A stretch of DNA of 14,800 nt from Gracilaria vermiculophylla (lineage: Eukaryota; Rhodophyta; Florideophyceae; Gracilariales; Gracilariaceae), in NCBI GenBank assembly GCA_019155205.2, contig JAHNZQ020000308.1, positions 4,897,451 through 4,912,250 on the forward strand, written 5' to 3'. This document shows positions 1 through 8,305 of the stretch, piece after piece. Position 1 is the first letter of the stretch, and each line of letters begins with the position of its first letter. The notes below the pieces were generated by a model, which searched no databases, was not told the DNA's origin, and saw only the letters and a program-made list of their open reading frames with translations. The translations under genes and the position numbers were made by a program.

Positions 1-297
1 GCTCCGTCTCTTGACGCCCACTTCTAGATGTTCATCAAGCCGCAGTATCGGTTTGGAACTGGTGCGTAGCCCTAACAGCGTCTTTATTCCAGTATTGTAT
101 CGCCACTGTCTTCCCTCGATATCATTCCACAACAGTCCACCATTTTCTGTTGCAGTTCCCCAACCATGACAGTAAATGTTAAGCTCCCTTTTCACAGCAG
201 ATGAACTTCTAAACTTGTTCTGAGCCCAATGGCATAACTTAAACGATGAATAGGCCATACCATCAACAGGGTAAACACCCAGATCTGAAGTGGACAT
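1..297 (-). CDS. Unidentified protein, 5' part, truncated by the window edge
   Basis: On the minus strand an ATG at 297-295 opens a frame of 99 codons without a stop down to base 1, so the gene continues to the left of the window. An in-frame TAA directly precedes the ATG, which fixes the start unless an intron lies just upstream. The visible part begins MSTSDLGVYPVDGMAYSSF and has a Trp/Gly-rich middle (CHGWGTATENGGLLWNDIEG, about residues 44-63) followed by a basic end. I see no signal peptide or membrane segment. I do not recognise the family. It is divergent from the candidate gene starting at 430, with 132 bp between them that could be a shared promoter. The mixed, non-repetitive composition over 99 open codons favours a real gene, but a short ORF at an edge can be chance. 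Confidence 0.45.
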   Translation of the reverse strand, partial: MSTSDLGVYPVDGMAYSSFKLCHWAQNKFRSSSAVKRELNIYCHGWGTATENGGLLWNDIEGRQWRYNTGIKTLLGLRTSSKPILRLDEHLEVGVKRRS

Positions 298-429
298 TTA
301 AACTCCCTCTGGCATGCTTTCGCAGCATTCGTTGACACATGCAAGAATCAGTTGCCATGTCATACACTTCAGACGACGGGGAGCAGTTCCAATCACGTAG
401 TCATTGTGAGCGCACGATAGACAGCTTTG

Positions 430-816
430 ATGGAAAACGTTGCAAAATGGACACAAAAACACACTTATATCTGTCCTTGGAAGTATGAAGTACTTTCAAT
501 TGGTGTCAAGCGCAATACTCTCGTGTTACTCTTAGTAATATGGGCGGCTTCTACAAATGATTACGGAGAATTTGCAGAGCGTAAACTTTCTATTCCTCAA
601 ATCGCCTCACGACGACATCCTAAGAAAAATTCCAATTGGACCGCCGCTGCGAACGCTCTCGGCCCTCAAGGCTTGGGACTGTCGACATATTCCGGTTGGT
701 TGCAATCTAACTCCGGCATGAATGTGAATATTTGGGACCTTACCGGAAATTTTGAAGATCTACAGATCTTCGAATTGGTCTTCATCTTTTTCCGAAACAA
801 CAAGACTGCCCCTTGA
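430..816 (+). CDS. Candidate small type II membrane protein, unknown function
   Basis: An open frame of 128 codons starts at ATG 430 (the TTG just before it is not a eukaryotic start) and ends at TGA 814-816. The predicted protein has a basic N-terminus, a hydrophobic segment at about residues 29-40 (NTLVLLLVIWAA) that could be a signal anchor, then a polar region with one N-glycosylation sequon (N69-W-T). This arrangement suits a short Golgi or ER type II protein, but no family is recognised and nothing else confirms coding. The C-terminus is hydrophobic (FELVFIFF) and may be an artefact of reading past a missed splice site. An 18-bp near-palindrome (GAAGATCT-AC-AGATCTTC, 754-771) lies within its 3' part. 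Treat as hypothetical. Confidence 0.3.
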   Translation: MENVAKWTQKHTYICPWKYEVLSIGVKRNTLVLLLVIWAASTNDYGEFAERKLSIPQIASRRHPKKNSNWTAAANALGPQGLGLSTYSGWLQSNSGMNVNIWDLTGNFEDLQIFELVFIFFRNNKTAP

Positions 817-1190
817 CGGATATTTTGAAGAGATTATACCATAAAACTGAAGGTTTGGCGGATAGATAGTGTCCGAGACAGTCAGGATTGCCAGAATATC
901 GTAAAGTACCACTTACATCGTATCTGATCTTAGGCAATATCTTTCAATATCCGCAGTAAAGACAAATAATAACGCATAGTAGAAGAGATTTTTCTTGCGT
1001 GATACACGCTTGTGCGTTAGGCGGCCCGGGGTTTTTGAGTTCTTTCATTGTCTTCATTGCCAAACTATGTATACGAAAGTGTACATAGTTTGGACAAAAT
1101 GCCATTTTGCTCTGAGTTGCATTTTCTTGCAACACTCACGTGCGACGCAGCACAGCTAGTGAAAAGAATGACGGCGGTTGTTTATCTTCA
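817..1190. other. Intergenic stretch with a 3'-side hairpin
   Basis: This is the convergent interval between the candidate gene at 430-816 and the cupin gene on the minus strand. I see no gene in it. Its only notable structure is the 15-bp hairpin at 1060-1093, described separately. Confidence 0.5.
1060..1093 (+). repeat. 15-bp inverted repeat; RNA hairpin with GAAA loop
   Basis: CCAAACTATGTATAC (1060-1074) pairs with GTGTACATAGTTTGG (1079-1093) around a GAAA loop. The only imperfection, T1072 opposite G1081, is a U-G wobble in a plus-strand RNA, so all 15 pairs form in that direction. On the minus strand it becomes an A-C mismatch. The loop closed by C-G is of GNRA type. It lies 98 bp past the cupin stop codon and about 245 bp past the stop of the 430-816 frame, so it could sit in a 3' UTR of either. 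Confidence 0.55.
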
Positions 1191-1691
1191 TCACTCGATC
1201 AACAGGTGTGCAATGCGCTCAACCAGATTCGGGAATTTTTGTTGAACATCTTTGCGACGAATCATTCTCATGTCCTCGTACTCAAAACCCGGCGCCACAG
1301 CCTCTGATAACAAACCGTACTCTCCTTGTTCAAGAACGGCCCCCGCCCAGCAACCTCCTTTACAGAGCAATTGGAGGACCTGTCCATTCTTCACATCGGT
1401 TCCCATTACGGTCTTTGTTAAGTTTCCTTCCGTGTCCACAATATAAATCGTGACTGGAGAGCCCATGTGAAAGTATCGCATTATGTCTGAGACATTCTCA
1501 ATCATGAACGACACTCTGTGATCGTCGGTTATCATGTAGAAGATTGATGTCATTACACGCCGTTCCTTTTTGTCTTTGTCGCGTTGAAACGTTATATCGG
1601 AAGCAAAAGTTCGACGAAAGGCGCCGCCTTCAACGTGATGCTGCAGCTGAAGCGTGCGAATCAACTCGCTTTTGCCAATTTGTTGGGTCAT
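1191..1691 (-). CDS. Cupin superfamily protein, DUF985 type
   Basis: The 166-residue protein matches the DUF985 cupin family along its length. It has the N-terminal helix with LQLQHHVEGGAFRRTF (residues 15-29, the family's H-P-E-G-G-x-F/Y-R-x-T-Y motif), the strand TSIFYMITDDHRVSFMI (48-64), the YFHMGSPVTIYIVDTEG block (73-89), GQVLQLLCKGGCWAGAV (103-119), and the closing APGFEYEDMRM (133-143). Members are small single-domain beta-barrels of about 150-180 residues, so this one is full length. The ATG at 1691 leaves ten residues before the HPEGG-like motif, as usual, and upstream minus-strand ATGs run into stops. The biochemical function of the family is poorly defined; metal- or sugar-binding is suspected from the cupin fold. 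The common Trp-His of the central motif is replaced (RYFH), and the Pro of HPEGG is Val. No signal peptide is seen, so it is probably cytosolic. It is divergent from the AP-1 gene. Confidence 0.88.
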   Translation of the reverse strand: MTQQIGKSELIRTLQLQHHVEGGAFRRTFASDITFQRDKDKKERRVMTSIFYMITDDHRVSFMIENVSDIMRYFHMGSPVTIYIVDTEGNLTKTVMGTDVKNGQVLQLLCKGGCWAGAVLEQGEYGLLSEAVAPGFEYEDMRMIRRKDVQQKFPNLVERIAHLLIE

Positions 1692-2749
1692 GACGGTCGC
1701 CCTTTTTTCTGGAGAAGAGGCGCCAACACGCTCCTCTCTTCAGATTTGGTTGTTGACGAATGGGACAGGACGATGCTTTCGGCTCGGATTCATGGCAGAT
1801 TTACGGTCTAACTTCTTCATTCTGTATCGATTTAGTAATTCATGTCTGCTTGTTGGTTAGCTCACAGGTGCTCTGTGCCATTACGCACGTGCACGACGTG
1901 TCCATCGGTTTAAGTCTGTCCGAATAAAAAGACCTGGCGGCGGCCTCGCATTGTTACCCCGGCCAGTCATCGCTTCCGCGACACTCTTTCACGAGAAAAT
2001 CGATCAACGACTTCATATCATTCTCGACACAAGCAAAATGCCCTCACTACATCAACACAGCGCATGCATTGCACATGAACAACATTAAATTACTTCAGAA
2101 ATCGCAGAATGCAAAAAAGAAAGCATAAAATGTCCTACGAATACGTCTCAGGGATACAAAAGGCTCAGAATGGGGGCGAAGTAAGAGAAAATCTTAGATG
2201 CAAAAGCATCACAACATCGAGCTTAACATCGATTGTCTGTCTCGGTACGTCTAAATGGAGAGTTTCTCATCCCACATTGACGTACGGACTTGACGATCGC
2301 TTCTTGGGAAGATTTTGATTTCCCTTAGTACTGCACCAGCGTCCGGGTGAGAGATAATGCCCTTTAAAGCCATGAACCGGTGCCACCGGTGCCAGTCCCC
2401 GCACTGACTCTGTGAAGGCAGGTACAGAGAACTGTAATGCAAAAACGCGCTTGAAGTGGCAGCAACCCCGCAATCGCACCTCTTTGTTAAACATCCCTCC
2501 CTCCTCTTCGCACTTATCCACGTCCTTGCGCTGCCCGCCCTGCCGCAGCTCTGTCTGCCTTATTCCTTCTTCCGCTTCCGCTTTCAGAAGTGCGTCTTTC
2601 TATGCTGCTTGCCCTCACAGTGCTGTGATCCATTCCTTGTCCAACCGCTCCGAGCACATCTGCGGAAAGCCTTCACCGCTCGTCGCCGAATGCCATATTT
2701 TCGTTTCGTTTTCGTTCAGACTCATTGATTGTCGTGCCTACCGTCTGCA
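1692..2749. other. Divergent intergenic region between cupin and AP-1 genes
   Basis: About 1.06 kb without a supportable gene. It must contain the promoters of the minus-strand cupin gene and the plus-strand AP-1 gene. I see no strong TATA box. A tandem ACCGGTGCC x2 lies at 2376-2393. The 250 bp before the AP-1 start are rich in C and T, as in many housekeeping 5' UTRs. Short open frames here have no recognisable products and overlap each other. Confidence 0.5.
2376..2393 (+). repeat. Tandem ACCGGTGCC motif upstream of the AP-1 gene
   Basis: The nonamer ACCGGTGCC occurs twice back to back about 360 bp upstream of the AP-1 ATG. The same nonamer occurs again inside a 14-bp palindrome upstream of the DUF1138 gene (9672-9685). 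It may be a regulatory site, but the evidence is only its recurrence. Confidence 0.3.
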
Positions 2750-5335
2750 ATGAATGCGAAGAAACTGCTGAAGAGCGCCAAGTCAAACTGGTCAAAGGCA
2801 AAACGCACTTACATATGTCGAACCTTAAAAGAGGTCATCAAGGCCTATCGCGCTTGCACGACCCGTTCCGAAGAAAGAGCGCTCGTCAAGAAAGAATCCG
2901 CCCACATTCGAGATCTTTTTCGAGAAGGTGACAAAGCGTTCCGCCGCCGAAATGTTGCAAAACTCCTCTTCTTCCATATGAACGGTTATCCCACGGACTT
3001 CGGAATGACAGAGTGCATCAAACTCTGTGCCAGCAACAAATACAATGACAAGAGGATCGCATACCTGGGGTTGATGATCCTTGTAGATGAATCGGAAGAA
3101 ATTTTGATGTTGATAACCAACAGCCTGCAGAGGGATCTGCAAAGTGATGATGTCAATATCATCAGTTTGGCCCTCAACTTGTTGAGTGACATTGCGAGTA
3201 CTGAGATGGTTCGTGATTTGTTGCCTCAGATTGAAACGCATTTACATTCAAACGATCCATATATTCGGAAGAAGGCTGCTTTAGCGGCCGTTCGCGCAGT
3301 CAGAAAGCTCACACCTGATGAAACCATCGGCATTTTAGACGCTATTCCTGCAATGTTTGAAGCCAAATCGCAAAGGTTGTACATATCTGCCTCGGCGCTG
3401 GTGTCTGCTCTGTGCAAACAGGGCGCCTCGGATATGGACATATTTCGCCAACATCTCGTTCCGGTCGTGCTCAATGTTTGCCAGGACTATCTTCTTCGAG
3501 AACGCACTCAGCAACAATCGAAGGGCACGTCTGCCTCATTGGTTTCCAAGGTCAAGAATCCTGGTATTCATGTCAAACTTCTGACGGCGTTGAGACATTT
3601 AATAGTTGTTGGGCTTTCTGATGAGCAGAACAGAGTTGTGAGTGAGATTCTATCTCAAATCGCTTCTTCAACAGAGTCCACGTCATTTTCCGGATGTTCC
3701 GTGTTGTATGAATGTGTTCGCGCCATAATTGCGCTAAATCCGGAGGTCAGTTTATGGAACCAATCAATCTCAGTTTTGAGTAACTTCCTCGCACACAAGG
3801 AGGCGACTATCAGGTACATCGGGCTGCAGGAACTCATCTCTGTGGCTGATGTTCACGGAAGTACCGCCTTGGCGCAAATCAGCGGGTTAAAGGACAAGGT
3901 ATTGTCGGGTTTGCGCGAATCGGACCCGACTGTCAGGAAGAGAGCGGCAGAAGTTCTATATCGAATCACAAATGATTCCAACTGCGAAGAAATGCTAACG
4001 GCACTTCTTGAATACATTGAGAAGAGCTCGCTTCCAGAAGCCATTGAAGATGGATGTTGGAAGTTGGTTTCCTTGCTCGACAAATCTAACGCAGCAGATT
4101 CTTGGAAGGTAGATATGCTTGTGCGGGCTCTGGCGATAGCGGACACGCATATGCCGGAAGATCTAGTGGGTGCGTTCTTAGCCATGGTTTCTTCCAAAGT
4201 GCATGTCCAAGGCCATGCCGTGAAGCAGTTGTTCACGGAGGCCTTCATAAAGAAACAGGATGAAAAGCAGTCACATTCACAGATGCCGACCAATCTTCTC
4301 GAGTTCGGAGAACGTGAACCCACAGTTGAAAATTCAAATGACGTAGTGCGTATAGATCCGCGAAACAGAAGACTTCGATTAGAGCGTGTGGCGATTTATG
4401 TTGTGGGTGAGTATGGTCAAACAGCTTCCGTCATCGGGCTTCAAATGTCGCAAGTGCTGATGGCGTTCAAGGAAATTCTAGCTTCAGCGGAAATTGTTGA
4501 AGACATCTGGTTGGATGCGAAGGGTGTCGAAAAGAATGCTGAAATGAGCATGTTAGCAGAAGTTACTTTGACTAGCTTGATGAAATTTGTGTGTCGCCTG
4601 TCTTCTCCGGAGCCTAGTACCGGAGGAGATCTTGACTCATTATTTCATAGTCTTCCTCCGCCATCAAGAGACTCTACTGTCAAGGAATCAACTTTGGCAG
4701 ACGATTTATTAGATGGGCTGAAACTGGACGACGGGAAAGATCACCAATCTCTCGTACCAGTGCCTGCGCAAGCTAATATTTCGAGCAAAGCAATAATTAG
4801 TCTCGATAATCAAGGCATGGATGGTGTCAATTTCAGGACCGGTACCATTCCAGATCAGGTTTGCTACATTCTTTCAGCGCATGCTATGTCGGCCGATATT
4901 GAAATACAACAACGTGCATGTGAGTACATGACACTGCTTCGAGAAGAATTGCGACCTGTTCTGGAAAGCGTAATGGCACCACTTCCCACCCTCGACTTTG
5001 CCGCAATTCAAAGAAAGTCCAACCAGAGAAGGGCAGCGGCTCGAAGTAGCGTAAGCACTTTTACCTCGCAGAGAGACGGTGTGCTGCTCGACCTCATGGG
5101 TGAGCCAAGTGGGGAAATTGGAAGCCCGTTTGCTGCTCTTCCCTCCCCGGATGGCACCAATATGGTGTCCGAAGCCGCAAGCGCCTCACAACATCAAAAA
5201 GACATGTCTCTCTTTGATGTTCTCGGGGATTCGGCCATTTCTTCCACAAAGTCGGAAGTGGTAGGCTCAGATGATCTCATTAGCATTCTTGCACAACCAA
5301 CGACCAACAACGATTTCGATAGACCGTCGCTATAA
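2750..5335 (+). CDS. AP-1 complex large subunit, gamma-adaptin-like, earless
   Basis: Uninterrupted frame of 861 codons from ATG 2750; the TTG seven codons earlier is not a credible start. The product is the alpha-solenoid trunk of gamma-adaptin, which with beta, mu and sigma subunits forms the AP-1 clathrin adaptor at the trans-Golgi network and endosomes. Diagnostic blocks in order are: the helix TLKEVIKAYRACTTRSEERA and KESAHIRDLFREGD, RRRNVAKLLFFHMNGYPTDF, KYNDKRIAYLGLMILVDE, ITNSLQRDL, PYIRKKAALAAVRAVRKL, then HEAT-like repeats including SDPTVRKRAAEVLYRITN, and VAIYVVGEYG near residue 548. The family's terminal trunk helix is recognisable as ADIEIQQRACEYMTLLREEL. Two oddities: about 85 acidic, Ser/Pro-rich residues (roughly 617-700) separate LMKFVCRL from that helix where relatives have about ten, and the protein ends in a disordered hinge with clathrin-box-like LLDLM (779-783) and SLFDVLGD, lacking the usual ear domain of about 120 residues. 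The gene has no introns unless the insertion is a retained one. An AATAAA follows at 5536. Confidence 0.92.
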   Translation: MNAKKLLKSAKSNWSKAKRTYICRTLKEVIKAYRACTTRSEERALVKKESAHIRDLFREGDKAFRRRNVAKLLFFHMNGYPTDFGMTECIKLCASNKYNDKRIAYLGLMILVDESEEILMLITNSLQRDLQSDDVNIISLALNLLSDIASTEMVRDLLPQIETHLHSNDPYIRKKAALAAVRAVRKLTPDETIGILDAIPAMFEAKSQRLYISASALVSALCKQGASDMDIFRQHLVPVVLNVCQDYLLRERTQQQSKGTSASLVSKVKNPGIHVKLLTALRHLIVVGLSDEQNRVVSEILSQIASSTESTSFSGCSVLYECVRAIIALNPEVSLWNQSISVLSNFLAHKEATIRYIGLQELISVADVHGSTALAQISGLKDKVLSGLRESDPTVRKRAAEVLYRITNDSNCEEMLTALLEYIEKSSLPEAIEDGCWKLVSLLDKSNAADSWKVDMLVRALAIADTHMPEDLVGAFLAMVSSKVHVQGHAVKQLFTEAFIKKQDEKQSHSQMPTNLLEFGEREPTVENSNDVVRIDPRNRRLRLERVAIYVVGEYGQTASVIGLQMSQVLMAFKEILASAEIVEDIWLDAKGVEKNAEMSMLAEVTLTSLMKFVCRLSSPEPSTGGDLDSLFHSLPPPSRDSTVKESTLADDLLDGLKLDDGKDHQSLVPVPAQANISSKAIISLDNQGMDGVNFRTGTIPDQVCYILSAHAMSADIEIQQRACEYMTLLREELRPVLESVMAPLPTLDFAAIQRKSNQRRAAARSSVSTFTSQRDGVLLDLMGEPSGEIGSPFAALPSPDGTNMVSEAASASQHQKDMSLFDVLGDSAISSTKSEVVGSDDLISILAQPTTNNDFDRPSL

Positions 5336-5764
5336 ACTAGCGAAAAGTATATATAGAATTTTATGTCCATTTCTAACCTGATGAATATAACTAATTCAGA
5401 CATTTACCCCATCTCCAGGCAAGCAATTGCAGGAATGTCTCTGAGCTGAGAAAGGATAATCTTTATGTGCTTGCCAGTAAATGCACTTGCTGCTCAGATG
5501 AGAAACACAGCCTCAAAAACTTGTTGCCTTTCAACAATAAAAACTCGTGGCAAGTGATCCATGCTTTTCTCCTTTATCAATCAGTGCATTCGAGATAATC
5601 GCGCTCAGAACTTGATAGAAAAATAAATTGGAGAGAATTAGTGCCATTGTTAGAACCTTTACTGCATGGGTTCACGGATATGCTTCCATTTCTAATATGA
5701 AATTGTGTATCGCACCAAGCGCGCAATTGCTACATGGATTGTGATCATGGATTATGGCCGATCC
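5336..5764. other. Convergent 3' intergenic region with poly(A) signals
   Basis: This holds the 3' ends of the AP-1 gene (plus) and of the type II membrane protein gene (minus). AATAAA occurs at 5536-5541 and 5622-5627 on the plus strand, about 200 and 290 bases after the AP-1 stop, and either could direct polyadenylation. No gene is seen. Confidence 0.4.
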
Positions 5765-6496
5765 TTATCTTTGCAGTATATAACGATCATGGTGAGATGA
5801 AGTTCTCTTGTACATGGTTCGCGATTCAGTCTCGGCGTCTGGGTCCTCTGACAATGCCTCGCAGATCGGGCAAATGGGAATATCGTCCATAAAGTCGCAC
5901 AGCCCTGAGCCCGATATTAAATTGCATACTACATCCAGCTGATGGTTTTCTTTTGGACTATGAGTTGCGTTGATGGCGATGCGCGCAACATATGTTTCGC
6001 AACCATGGCAGCCAGGTACGAATGGAATTTCAAGGCATACCACAGTAATCGCTGTGACGCACATAGACAAATACACTATGTTGACCTCCGTCACATTTCT
6101 AAGGTCTGGTACCGCGGCTACCCCAAGTTTAGTGCTTGCCAACTCTTTTTCAGCATTTGAAGGTCTCAAGAGACCAAATAGGTTCTCAGGTGAAGCATTG
6201 GCCTTTTTCCTTTCGGATTCAGAACGAAACAGTTGCAACGTGGAAGTACTGACATTATCCGGCTGGGAGGATTTTGGAAACGTTCCGGAGAAGATGTGAA
6301 AATGATGATTGTTAACAATGTCGGCCAGTTTGAATTCCGTACTTGGTTTGATCCTAGTTTGACACAAGGAATACAAACACAGCACGATTGCACCCACTAT
6401 GCATCGAACCACTATGTTGGAGTCCTTACGTTTGAAGATACGGGCCCCTTGCAGACCAGTATTCGTTTCCCTTTCCACAGAACGGTAATAGTGCAT
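5765..6496 (-). CDS. Predicted cysteine-rich type II membrane protein, unknown function
   Basis: Open frame of 243 codons from ATG at 6496; the in-frame TTG at 6556 is not a likely start and a stop lies at 6586. The first 27 residues are basic (FKRKD), followed by a membrane segment at about 28-45 (IVVRCIVGAIVLCLYSLC), so the long C-terminal part would face the lumen of the ER or Golgi. That part has four N-glycosylation sequons (N81, N100, N134, N176), a second hydrophobic stretch (about 138-161, VNIVYLSMCVTAITVVCLEI), and eight cysteines including two CxxC pairs (163/166 and 209/212). The spacing C-x2-C...C-x8-C (163, 166, 191, 200) faintly recalls half of a saposin-type domain, but the second half does not fit. 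I recognise no family. The length without stops and the coherent topology argue for a real gene. It faces the AP-1 gene tail to tail. Confidence 0.5.
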   Translation of the reverse strand: MHYYRSVERETNTGLQGARIFKRKDSNIVVRCIVGAIVLCLYSLCQTRIKPSTEFKLADIVNNHHFHIFSGTFPKSSQPDNVSTSTLQLFRSESERKKANASPENLFGLLRPSNAEKELASTKLGVAAVPDLRNVTEVNIVYLSMCVTAITVVCLEIPFVPGCHGCETYVARIAINATHSPKENHQLDVVCNLISGSGLCDFMDDIPICPICEALSEDPDAETESRTMYKRTSSHHDRYILQR

Positions 6497-7673
6497 GTTC
6501 TTTGGAGCAATTAAACAACACGTCGCAATGAGTTCTCTTGTTTTAGGGAAGACCAAATGACTTCTTGCGAATGCTACGTACGATCAGAGACCAGGAATGT
6601 AAACGCATTGCGACGGGATAGCATCCGACCTTGGCCTCCCTGCGTTTTACAGAGCTTCTTGTCGCACATCATTCATCGAAACGTTTTGTGAAGTTAGTGA
6701 GGGTATTTTTTACGTTGATCTATGTGCATCACTTCTCGGGCCAGCTGTTATCACTAGTAAGAGATATCCCATGACATCTTCTCTGGGGCCCGACACTGAA
6801 ATAGACAGTGTGGATAGCCGTCACAAAGCACAGGAATACTTTACGCATTCTTGCACTAGCGAGGGATCAGAACAGAGATAACACAGCCACAGCAGTTGCG
6901 AATATAACACAAATGCGAAATATCAAAATGTAGCCTCATTACCGATGACCAACATGATGTCCCCACCCACGCCCCATGTAATAACGTTGAATAAGGCTGT
7001 AGACACGACCTACGGTGGGAGGATTGAACGAGTCCTTTCCCTGCACTCACAACTTTGGCAGGGCCGAAAACGAATTCGTTTTGAGGCAAATGATGGAATG
7101 CTCCGTGTCATGCACTGGATTATAGTCGCGGAGCGTGGCCCGCATCGAACGGCTTCGTGCCTGCCATCGAACTCGTGTTTCTCTCTCTCCCGGTTTCGGA
7201 ACTGCTAGCATTACATTCCTTCCCAGCTAAGGGACCTGCCCAAAAGTCCCAGCAACCGGTAACTCCGAACTACTCACTCAAACCAGTAGTCACCACAGTC
7301 GTGCTATACTCATTAGGTCTGTTGTAGTGCTAAGCAAGAATTATATACCTTAGATGTCTCCAACCCCAAAAGCGTTTCCTTTCCGATAAATAACGCCTTC
7401 GTCTTCACTACGGCTCTTATTTCATCCCCTAAAGCTTGTCAGGTAAGGGGCTCGTCGAAAAAGGGGCACACCACGGCAAGGCGCTTCCCATCTACCACAT
7501 TTGCCATCATAAGAACCATTGGCGACGTTCCTTGAGTCCAACCCTCGTTGTACTCAGCGAGATCAGGTATATGAACCGGCTCGTGGACCGCCATCTTCAT
7601 CAGCACAAGTGTAGTTTTTCTGAGAACCCCTAAAACACCCTTCTAAGGAGGCTCGTTTGGAGCGTTTCCATCG

Positions 7674-7691
7674 AAAAAAAAAAAAAAAAAA
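7674..7691. repeat. 18-A homopolymer
   Basis: An uninterrupted run of 18 A residues. It could be the poly(A) end of an old retroposed sequence, but I find no recognisable gene or SINE structure before it and no target-site duplication. Confidence 0.6.
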
Positions 7692-7809
7692 CAGGGAAAC
7701 CGAGGCTACATCAGCTTCCAACAGCGAATCCGTAGTCGACTGCGAGCATGCAGTTGCGCGGAGGCCTTTATATGCCAACCAAGTCCGCAAGAGCGAAAGA
7801 TGAGCTAGC

Positions 7810-7856
7810 CCGCCCGATTGGACGTGTTTAAACTTTAAACACGTCCAATCGGGCGG
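7810..7856. repeat. Perfect 47-bp palindrome (23-bp arms, 1-base centre)
   Basis: The arm 7810-7832 begins CCGCCCGATTGGACGTG and ends TTTAAA. The arm 7834-7856 is its exact reverse complement, and the single base C7833 lies at the centre. A partial echo of the centre (TTTAAACTTT) recurs at 7872-7881. Such a sequence can form a cruciform or a very stable RNA hairpin. It might be the fused ends of a foldback or MITE-like element, or an assembly or inverted-duplication artefact. It lies about 350 bp upstream of the sulfotransferase TATA box. Confidence 0.85.
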
Positions 7857-8202
7857 CTCTAGCCACTAGCCTTTAAACTTTGAAGTGTCTGGGCAGTCTC
7901 TCGAACGTGAATTGGCCTTTCTCACCCTACCCATTTGCTGATTGACCTGACCTATGTGAGTTTTTCTCTTTGCTTCTAAATGATTGGTCAGCTCGACCTC
8001 CTGTAGACAATCCCGTAATGACTACGGATATAACTTTCCTCCAAATATTCCCCTGTTCCGTACGTGATCACCATACTTTACCACGCTTAATATGCATTTT
8101 CAAAACCCCCATGGTGAAACTTAAGCGCCATGGCACCACGGTCATGACACTCAACGAATTCTTTTGAAGAAAAAAACATCTTTCTGCTTCAATATCTACG
8201 TA

Positions 8203-8245
8203 ATATATATATCGCTGCCCCGAATAAACCGCTGCATCTCATTCT
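8203..8245 (+). promoter_or_regulatory. Core promoter of the sulfotransferase gene (TATA + initiator)
   Basis: ATATATATA at about 8203-8211 is a TATA box. The pyrimidine-rich TCATTCT (initiator consensus YYANWYY) puts a likely transcription start at A8241, some 30 bp downstream, giving a 5' UTR of about 65 bases. The assignment is strengthened by the second gene copy, where TATAAATA (14331-14338) and the same initiator (A14368) are kept at the same distances from the ATG. Confidence 0.6.
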
Positions 8246-8305
8246 CCATCTTCAACCTGCGTGAAAATCAAGACATTCAGCGGACAGAAGTTCCGGTTCA
8301 TAACA

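Larger units (their letters stand above)
6497..8202. other. Long intergenic stretch without a supportable gene
   Basis: About 1.7 kb between the 5' end of the minus-strand membrane-protein gene and the sulfotransferase promoter. Open frames here are short and unrelated to any family I know. It contains an 18-A homopolymer (7674-7691), a perfect 47-bp palindrome (7810-7856), and a splice-donor-like CAG|GTAAGG at 7438-7446 to which I could not attach a coding exon. Confidence 0.45.

Noticed and set aside
2109..2318. Frame from ATG 2109, with a donor-like GTACGT at 2245
   Set aside because: I found no acceptor leading into a conserved exon, and the peptide has no recognisable feature.
3226..4323. 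Several 60-156-codon frames on the minus strand
   Set aside because: They are antisense shadows of the AP-1 coding sequence with no family match.
4407..4416. GTGAGTATGG in the AP-1 gene, resembling a splice donor
   Set aside because: It encodes the conserved VVGEYG motif of the adaptin trunk; removing it would destroy a family signature.
7563..7790. 75-codon minus-strand frame with a Phe run
   Set aside because: The Phe run is the translated 18-base homopolymer; there is no credible ATG start or domain.
8261..8305. N-terminal extension of the sulfotransferase (from GTG 8261)
   Set aside because: GTG is not a eukaryotic start, and the conserved upstream segment in both copies is explained as 5' UTR. 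The ATG at 8306 has an acceptable context.
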